Of a stretch of DNA of 64,000 nt, positions 59,488 through 64,000 are shown in pieces. A program made the position numbers and the translations under genes. The stretch spans positions 62,001 to 126,000 of the forward strand of contig JAKFDE010000064.1 of the NCBI GenBank assembly GCA_036676295.1, read 5' to 3'. Under the pieces are notes generated by a model. It was not told the DNA's origin. It did no database searches and was given only the letters and a program-made list of their open reading frames with translations. This DNA is from UBA4416 sp036676295. GTDB lineage: Bacteria > Bacteroidota > Bacteroidia > B-17B0 > Aurantibacillaceae. Each line of letters starts with the position of its first letter. The first letter of the stretch is position 1.

Positions 59488-60393
59488 TTATTGAATAATT
59501 ATTTTTTCGGTTTTAGTACCTACTTCGTTTTTAACAACAGCATAATACAACCCATTTGTTAAGTTCAAATTCTTTAATACAACCGTTTTATTTTCGGTAG
59601 CATATTTATTAGAAAAAACTACTTGTCCAATAGCATTGATAATATTAATCTCTTTAATTGCTTTATCGCTAACAAAGCTTAATTCAGATCCATTAGCCGG
59701 ATTTGGTGATACTTTTAAATAAATAGATTTTACATTTTCATTTACACCAACCGGTTTACAATCACATACGTGAATATTCAAATTAGACCAATTATCCTTA
59801 GGTAAAGAATCCCATTGAACAGTAACAATAAAAGGCGAAGGGTTGGTCAAAACACCTTGTTGCACAGTAGCTTTTCTTTGCAAAGAATGATTCGCTGTCC
59901 ACCATTTACCTGCAGTTCCATCATAGGGTGGTTGATCGCTCCATGCAGTAGTAGGTTGAACACCAATTTCACCGAAAATATCTAAAATTTTATACGGGCT
60001 AATTTTTACAAGAACCATCGCATCATCACCATTCATATATGTTGGAGCCGGATACGCGTGATCTAATTGCTGAGCCAACGCTTGTAAAGTTGGGCTACAA
60101 GCCGGAGAACTAGCATTTCCTGTAGTTTGTCCATTTGAAATAACAAAAGTACTGTATGAGTTAACAGAACCTACTAGATCAGTACTGTCAGAACCTGTAA
60201 ACGAACCATTTGAGTAGCGAACTAAACGGTAATTACTTAAATTAATAGTGTTAGCTGTTGGATTATAAAATTCCATAGCTTTGTTATTTCCGGTTCCTTC
60301 TACATATTCCGATATAAATAAATCTGAACAGTTTTGCGCTTTACCTATGAAAGCTAGTGCAATTAATGATAAACTTAGTAAAGTTTTTTTCAT
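59488..60393 (-). CDS. Secreted LTD (lamin-tail domain) protein with type A T9SS domain
   Basis: A 301-residue secreted protein. Signal peptide ends GKAQ (residue 19). CSDLFISEYVEGTGNNKAMEFYNP, split by the conserved ISEY and EFYNP elements, starts an LTD Ig-like fold that in exonuclease-type proteins (ExeM-like) stands ahead of a nuclease domain; here no nuclease domain follows. GDDAMVLVK and ILDIFGEIG are usual LTD phrases. The C-terminus from about residue 225 (LKVSPNPANGSEL to KTEKIIIQ) is the T9SS sorting domain. A full promoter lies about 120 bases upstream. Probable surface or matrix-binding role. Confidence 0.88.
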   Translation of the reverse strand: MKKTLLSLSLIALAFIGKAQNCSDLFISEYVEGTGNNKAMEFYNPTANTINLSNYRLVRYSNGSFTGSDSTDLVGSVNSYSTFVISNGQTTGNASSPACSPTLQALAQQLDHAYPAPTYMNGDDAMVLVKISPYKILDIFGEIGVQPTTAWSDQPPYDGTAGKWWTANHSLQRKATVQQGVLTNPSPFIVTVQWDSLPKDNWSNLNIHVCDCKPVGVNENVKSIYLKVSPNPANGSELSFVSDKAIKEINIINAIGQVVFSNKYATENKTVVLKNLNLTNGLYYAVVKNEVGTKTEKIIIQ

Positions 60394-60696
60394 GTTATTT
60401 TTTTATTTAATTGTTTAAAATTTAAGTCAGCAAGTGGTTTCGGATCATTTTTTTAATCGTGGGATTTGATTAAAAAATGCCTGTAGGATGTTCACTTACA
60501 TTTATGTGTTACAAATTTACGACAAATTGTATTGCCAACAATAATTTGTGAATAAAATTGACGTTTTGGTAAATAAGATTTAACAATTTCTTAAATATGT
60601 AACCATTTAGCTAATAACTTGATTTTCAATCAGTCATTTTAGACTTAAATTTTCATTTTTTAACGAATAAACCATTTACACTCGCACAATAAAAAG
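60394..60696. other. Divergent intergenic region
   Basis: About 300 AT-rich bases between divergent genes. It contains a promoter for the LTD gene (60512-60541) and, at its right edge, the box for the TlpA-like gene. No reading frame or RNA gene is supportable. Confidence 0.6.
60512..60541 (-). promoter_or_regulatory. Promoter of the LTD gene (TTG-N19-TAAATTTG)
   Basis: On the minus strand TTG at 60539-60541 and TAAATTTG at 60512-60519, ideal spacing. It predicts a leader of about 115 bases. Confidence 0.6.
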
Positions 60697-60704
60697 TACA
60701 TTTG
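60697..60704 (+). promoter_or_regulatory. -7 promoter box (TACATTTG) for the TlpA-like gene
   Basis: 19 bases before ATG 60724; an in-frame TTG at 60706 lies in the probable start-site region and is not a good start. Confidence 0.55.
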
Positions 60705-60723
60705 TTTGTTTAACAAATTTATA

Positions 60724-61833
60724 ATGATAAAATCACTTCAAATAGCCTTACTAGCGGTTTCTTTTCCGGTTTTGGCGCAAACATCTTATAACTACTCCAT
60801 CAATGGTTCTTTAAAAAACCTGAAAGACAATTCTTATATTTATTTACATCACAAATGGAACAATAAGGATTTTACAGATAGCGCTAAAGTAAAAGCAGGA
60901 AAATTCAGCTTTTCGGGTAAGGAACCGGAAGTAAACATGTTTTGGATGACCAAAACCTCGAACATGAATGAACAACCAAATCTTATTTTCTTTGTGGATG
61001 GTGGTAAAACAACTATTTCAGGTAATTTAGACAGCATAAATTATGCTACTGTAGTTGGTGGTCAATCTCAAAAAGATTATGCCGACTATAATACCATGAT
61101 GAATAGCTTTACCGCAAAACAACAAGCTATTGTTAACGCTTTTAATGAAGCTAAAACTAAAAATGATCAGGTTACCATGGGTGCTAAATATACCGAGTAC
61201 CAAAATATGGACAAAGAAGTTAAAGGTGCTATCGAAAATTTCATTAAAACACACCCAAAATCAGCTGTAAGCGGTTATGCCATTTATTTCAATTACCAAA
61301 ACTCAACAGCTCCAATGGAAGAGTTAGAAAGAATTGTTGGCTTATTGGATAAAAGCATACTTAACACCAAATACGGCAAATTAGCTCAAGAAAAATTAAA
61401 TCAACTAAAAGGCACTACCATTGGATACCCTGCCCTAAACTTTGCTCAAGCTAATCCTGATGGAAAAATGGTGAATTTAACCGATCTAAAAGGTAAATAT
61501 GTATTGGTTGATTTTTGGGCAAGCTGGTGTGGGCCATGCCGCGGCGAAAATCCTAATGTTGTAGCTGCTTTCAATAAATATAAAGACAAAGGATTTACCG
61601 TTTTTGGTGTTTCTTTAGATCAAAATAAAGACAAATGGTTACAAGCCATTAAAGTGGATAATTTAACCTGGACACATGTTAGCGATTTAAAAGGTTGGGG
61701 TAATGAAGCCGCTAAATTATATGGCATCAGCAGTATTCCTCAAAATCTATTACTAGATAAGGAAGGTAAAATTATAGCTAAAAATTTACGTGGTCCTGAC
61801 TTGGATGCTAAATTGGAAGAGCTTATAAAATAA
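60724..61833 (+). CDS. Periplasmic TlpA/ResA-like thioredoxin with DUF4369 N-domain
   Basis: A 369-residue exported thiol-disulfide protein from ATG 60724. Signal peptide ends FPVLAQ (residue 19). Residues of about 20-120 match the DUF4369 domain common in Bacteroidota (YSINGSLKNLKDNSYIYL, IFFVDGGKTTISGNLD), then a helical linker, and a redoxin domain from about 235 (GYPALNFAQANPDGKMVNLTDL begins it) with WCGPC at 268-272 and cis-Pro in ISSIPQNLLL. It acts on periplasmic disulfides, perhaps in cytochrome or exported-protein maturation. The PpiC-type chaperone gene follows 136 bases later. Confidence 0.92.
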   Translation: MIKSLQIALLAVSFPVLAQTSYNYSINGSLKNLKDNSYIYLHHKWNNKDFTDSAKVKAGKFSFSGKEPEVNMFWMTKTSNMNEQPNLIFFVDGGKTTISGNLDSINYATVVGGQSQKDYADYNTMMNSFTAKQQAIVNAFNEAKTKNDQVTMGAKYTEYQNMDKEVKGAIENFIKTHPKSAVSGYAIYFNYQNSTAPMEELERIVGLLDKSILNTKYGKLAQEKLNQLKGTTIGYPALNFAQANPDGKMVNLTDLKGKYVLVDFWASWCGPCRGENPNVVAAFNKYKDKGFTVFGVSLDQNKDKWLQAIKVDNLTWTHVSDLKGWGNEAAKLYGISSIPQNLLLDKEGKIIAKNLRGPDLDAKLEELIK

Positions 61834-61897
61834 TTTAAATGTTTAATTTTTAGAGTTTAATAATTAAGAATTTTTGATTGAATCTTAACTTAAAAAA

Positions 61898-61937
61898 ACT
61901 AATAACTAAGCACTAATAACTAAAAACTAATTATAAA
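61898..61937 (+). repeat. Three 14-bp direct repeats before the chaperone gene
   Basis: ACTAATAACTAA at 61898 and 61912 and a degenerate ACTAATTATAAA at 61926, exact 14-base period. The third overlaps the -7 box at 61934-61941. Confidence 0.6.
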
Positions 61938-61941
61938 TTTG
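61934..61941 (+). promoter_or_regulatory. -7 promoter box (TAAATTTG) for the PpiC-type gene
   Basis: 28 bases before ATG 61970, joined to the 14-bp direct repeats. Confidence 0.5.
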
Positions 61942-61969
61942 TCAGCCTTATATTAAAAACAAAAGAATT

Positions 61970-64000
61970 ATGAATAAACGTACTTTAGGATTTTTAAGCT
62001 TATCAGCCTTTTCTTTATCTTTTATTGCTCAAACAAGCTCAGCTCAAACCAACGAACCGGTTATTATGACTATTAACGGGAAAGCGGTTTATAAAAATGA
62101 ATTTGAAAATGTTTACAAAAAAAACAGTGGCAAAGAGATCAACAAAGAACAAAAATCAGTAAAAGAATACGTTGATCTGTTTTCAACCTTCAAAATGAAA
62201 GTATTTGAAGCAGAGGAAAATGGTTTAGATACCAACTCGGCTTTTAAAACAGAATTAGGAGGTTACCGTAAGCAATTGGCTGCGCCTTATCTTACAGACA
62301 AAAATGTGAATGATGCTTTGTTGCACGAAGCCTACGACCGAATGAAAACTGAAGTAAAAGCAGCTCACATCTTAATAAGACTACCTGAAGACGCTTTACC
62401 AAAAGATACCATTGAAGCATATACACGTATCATGATCATTCGTGATGCAGCAATGGGAAAAAATCCATCGGCAGCAAAAATTGCTGAGTATGAAGCTATT
62501 TTGAAAAAAAGCTCTTCTGCTTTAACTAAAACATCTACCAAAACAGATAGTTCTAACTACAAAATAAAATTAGATGCAATTAAAAATATTGCTTCTCTAA
62601 ATGGTGCTAATAGATTTACTGCTGTTGCTAAAAAAACATCCGATGACCCTTCAGCCGTTGAAAATGGTGGTGATTTAGGCTATTTCACTTCTTTACAAAT
62701 GGTTTATCCTTTTGAAAATGTAGCCTATAATACAAATCCTGGCGACATTAGCATGCCTGTTCGTACACGTTTTGGCTACCATATTATTAAAGTAGAAGAC
62801 AAACGTGCTAGTCAGGGTGAAATTTTAACCGCTCACATTATGGTGAAATTTGCTAAAGACATGGGCGAAAAAGAAAAAGCCAATTTGAAAACCAAAATTG
62901 ATGAGATCTATGCTAAATTAAAAGCAGGTGAAAAATTTGAAGATGTAGCTCGCCAGTTTTCTGACGATAAACCAAGCGCTGAGAAAGGCGGACAATTACA
63001 GTGGTTTGGTAGCAGCCGTATGCCAATTGAATTTGAAAAAGCCGCATTTGCTTTACAAAATAATGGCGATTATAGCGAACCATTTACAACTAATTACGGA
63101 TGGCACATCGTAAAACGTTTAGATAAAAAAGGATTAGCTTCTTTTGATGAAATGAAAGGCGATCTAAAACAACGTATTGGAAAAGATAGCCGTACGCAAG
63201 CCGGAAGAACTTCGTTAATTGCAAAAATAAAAAAAGACAATAACTTTAAAGAAAACGCAGCTAACAGAAAAGAATTCCTGAAAGTATTAGACAGCACCGT
63301 TTACCAAGGCAAATGGGAAGCGAAGAAAGCTGAGAATTTAGGTAAAAAAGAATTATTCAGACTTTCAACTAAAGACAAAGCATTAAATAAAGAAACAACT
63401 ATTATTTATGGTCAGGATGATTTTGCAAGATACATTGAATCTCACCAAACAGCTCGCCCTGCAATGGATAACAATATGTTCTTACAACAATCTTATAATG
63501 AATTTGTTGATGAAGCAATAGTTAACTATGAAGATTCGAACCTTGAAGCTAAATACCCTGAATTCAAAAATTTATTGAAAGAATACAGAGATGGTATTTT
63601 ATTATTTGATCTGACTGATCAAAAAGTATGGAGTAAAGCAGTGAAAGATACCGCCGGCTTAAAAGCATTTTACGAAAAAAACAAAAACAATTACCTATGG
63701 GATGAACGTGCAGAAGTTACTACATACAAATGCGCAAACGATAAAATTGCTAAAGAAGTGCGTGCTTTATTGAAAAAGAAAAAATCAGAAAAAGAAATTG
63801 TTGATGCTATTAATAAAACATCTCAATTAAATGTTGCTGCTGAAAGCATTACTTATCTTAAAGGCGAAAACAAAGATGTAGATGCTACCTGGAAAGAAGG
63901 TGTATCTGCAACTGATATAAAAGATAAAGACAATAAAGTAACTATTATTGTTATCAATAAATTATTACCTAAAACACCAAAAACCATTGCTGAAGCAAAA
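61970..64000 (+). CDS. Peptidyl-prolyl isomerase/chaperone, SurA/PpiD-like, 3' end outside window
   Basis: Open from ATG 61970 to the window end, 677 codons, no stop. Signal peptide of about 25 residues ends SSAQ. An N-terminal SurA-like helical region (INGKAVYKNEFENVYKK) is followed by two parvulin (PpiC) domains: the first from about 122 (VKAAHILIRLPEDA to GYHIIKVEDKRAS) with a long insert, the second from about 283 (LTAHIMVKFAKD to GWHIVKRLDKKG). Conserved FSDD, S-A-KGG-L-WF and F-A-L-N-GDYSEPF phrases are present. It escorts outer-membrane barrels or secreted T9SS cargo through the periplasm. The rest of the chain after about residue 390 is helical and of unknown role. Confidence 0.92.
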   Translation, partial: MNKRTLGFLSLSAFSLSFIAQTSSAQTNEPVIMTINGKAVYKNEFENVYKKNSGKEINKEQKSVKEYVDLFSTFKMKVFEAEENGLDTNSAFKTELGGYRKQLAAPYLTDKNVNDALLHEAYDRMKTEVKAAHILIRLPEDALPKDTIEAYTRIMIIRDAAMGKNPSAAKIAEYEAILKKSSSALTKTSTKTDSSNYKIKLDAIKNIASLNGANRFTAVAKKTSDDPSAVENGGDLGYFTSLQMVYPFENVAYNTNPGDISMPVRTRFGYHIIKVEDKRASQGEILTAHIMVKFAKDMGEKEKANLKTKIDEIYAKLKAGEKFEDVARQFSDDKPSAEKGGQLQWFGSSRMPIEFEKAAFALQNNGDYSEPFTTNYGWHIVKRLDKKGLASFDEMKGDLKQRIGKDSRTQAGRTSLIAKIKKDNNFKENAANRKEFLKVLDSTVYQGKWEAKKAENLGKKELFRLSTKDKALNKETTIIYGQDDFARYIESHQTARPAMDNNMFLQQSYNEFVDEAIVNYEDSNLEAKYPEFKNLLKEYRDGILLFDLTDQKVWSKAVKDTAGLKAFYEKNKNNYLWDERAEVTTYKCANDKIAKEVRALLKKKKSEKEIVDAINKTSQLNVAAESITYLKGENKDVDATWKEGVSATDIKDKDNKVTIIVINKLLPKTPKTIAEAK

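Overview
The window looks like a chromosomal piece of a low-GC member of the Bacteroidota (Flavobacteriia/Bacteroidia type). Evidence: many secreted proteins ending in type IX secretion (T9SS) sorting domains, a SprB-repeat giant adhesin with PorP/SprF and PorE-like partners, TAnnTTTG promoter boxes instead of E. coli-type -10 boxes, almost no Shine-Dalgarno sequences, and a tmRNA whose CCA is not encoded. No phage, insertion sequence, CRISPR array, rRNA or tRNA was seen.

Layout. 1-5.9 kb: signalling genes (partial TPR protein, RNA helicase, membrane histidine kinase, Asp/Glu racemase, TPR-SpoIIE phosphatase), then ssrA (tmRNA) on the minus strand. 6.5-16.1 kb: an operon of a 2257-residue SprB-like adhesin, a PorP/SprF-family protein and a PorE-like OmpA lipoprotein. 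16.2-26.9 kb: serine hydrolase, saccharopine dehydrogenase-like enzyme, FtsB-like protein diverging from an L,D-transpeptidase, a 1239-residue T9SS cargo, GNAT enzyme, membrane protein and secreted endonuclease I. 27-30.3 kb: thrS-infC-rpmI-rplT on the minus strand. 30.5-36 kb: T9SS cargo, YceI, MarR, MiaE, three tandem copies of a tiny Cys-rich lipoprotein transcription unit, and a MauE-thioredoxin fusion. 36-42 kb: a coupled membrane protein/GSCFA/HAD operon, ndk, a DHH phosphoesterase and a secreted esterase. 42-54 kb: maeB, an orphan membrane protein, dusB, a CorC-type protein, a second serine hydrolase, mtgA, a thioredoxin, a phosphohexomutase, a secreted NAGPA-like protein, apt and an acyl-CoA dehydrogenase. 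54.2-60.4 kb: secreted endonuclease I, TonB-dependent receptor and LTD protein, possibly a DNA-scavenging locus. The right end has a TlpA-like thioredoxin and the start of a PpiC/SurA-type chaperone that runs off the window.

The most interesting signal is translational. infC has no ATG and almost certainly starts at ATT behind a perfect GGAGG. Three other genes (a HAD phosphatase, dusB and a histidine kinase) also need a start such as ATT, ATC or CTG to encode their expected N-termini. These are the codons IF-3, the infC product, discriminates against. Other notable points are a four-unit higher-order repeat in the adhesin, the triplicated lipoprotein unit with a private promoter and terminator per copy, a TAnnTTCG promoter variant, and two dispersed hairpins whose stems co-vary.

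All calls come from reading the sequence by eye. Identity percentages are hand counts, and no database search was run.
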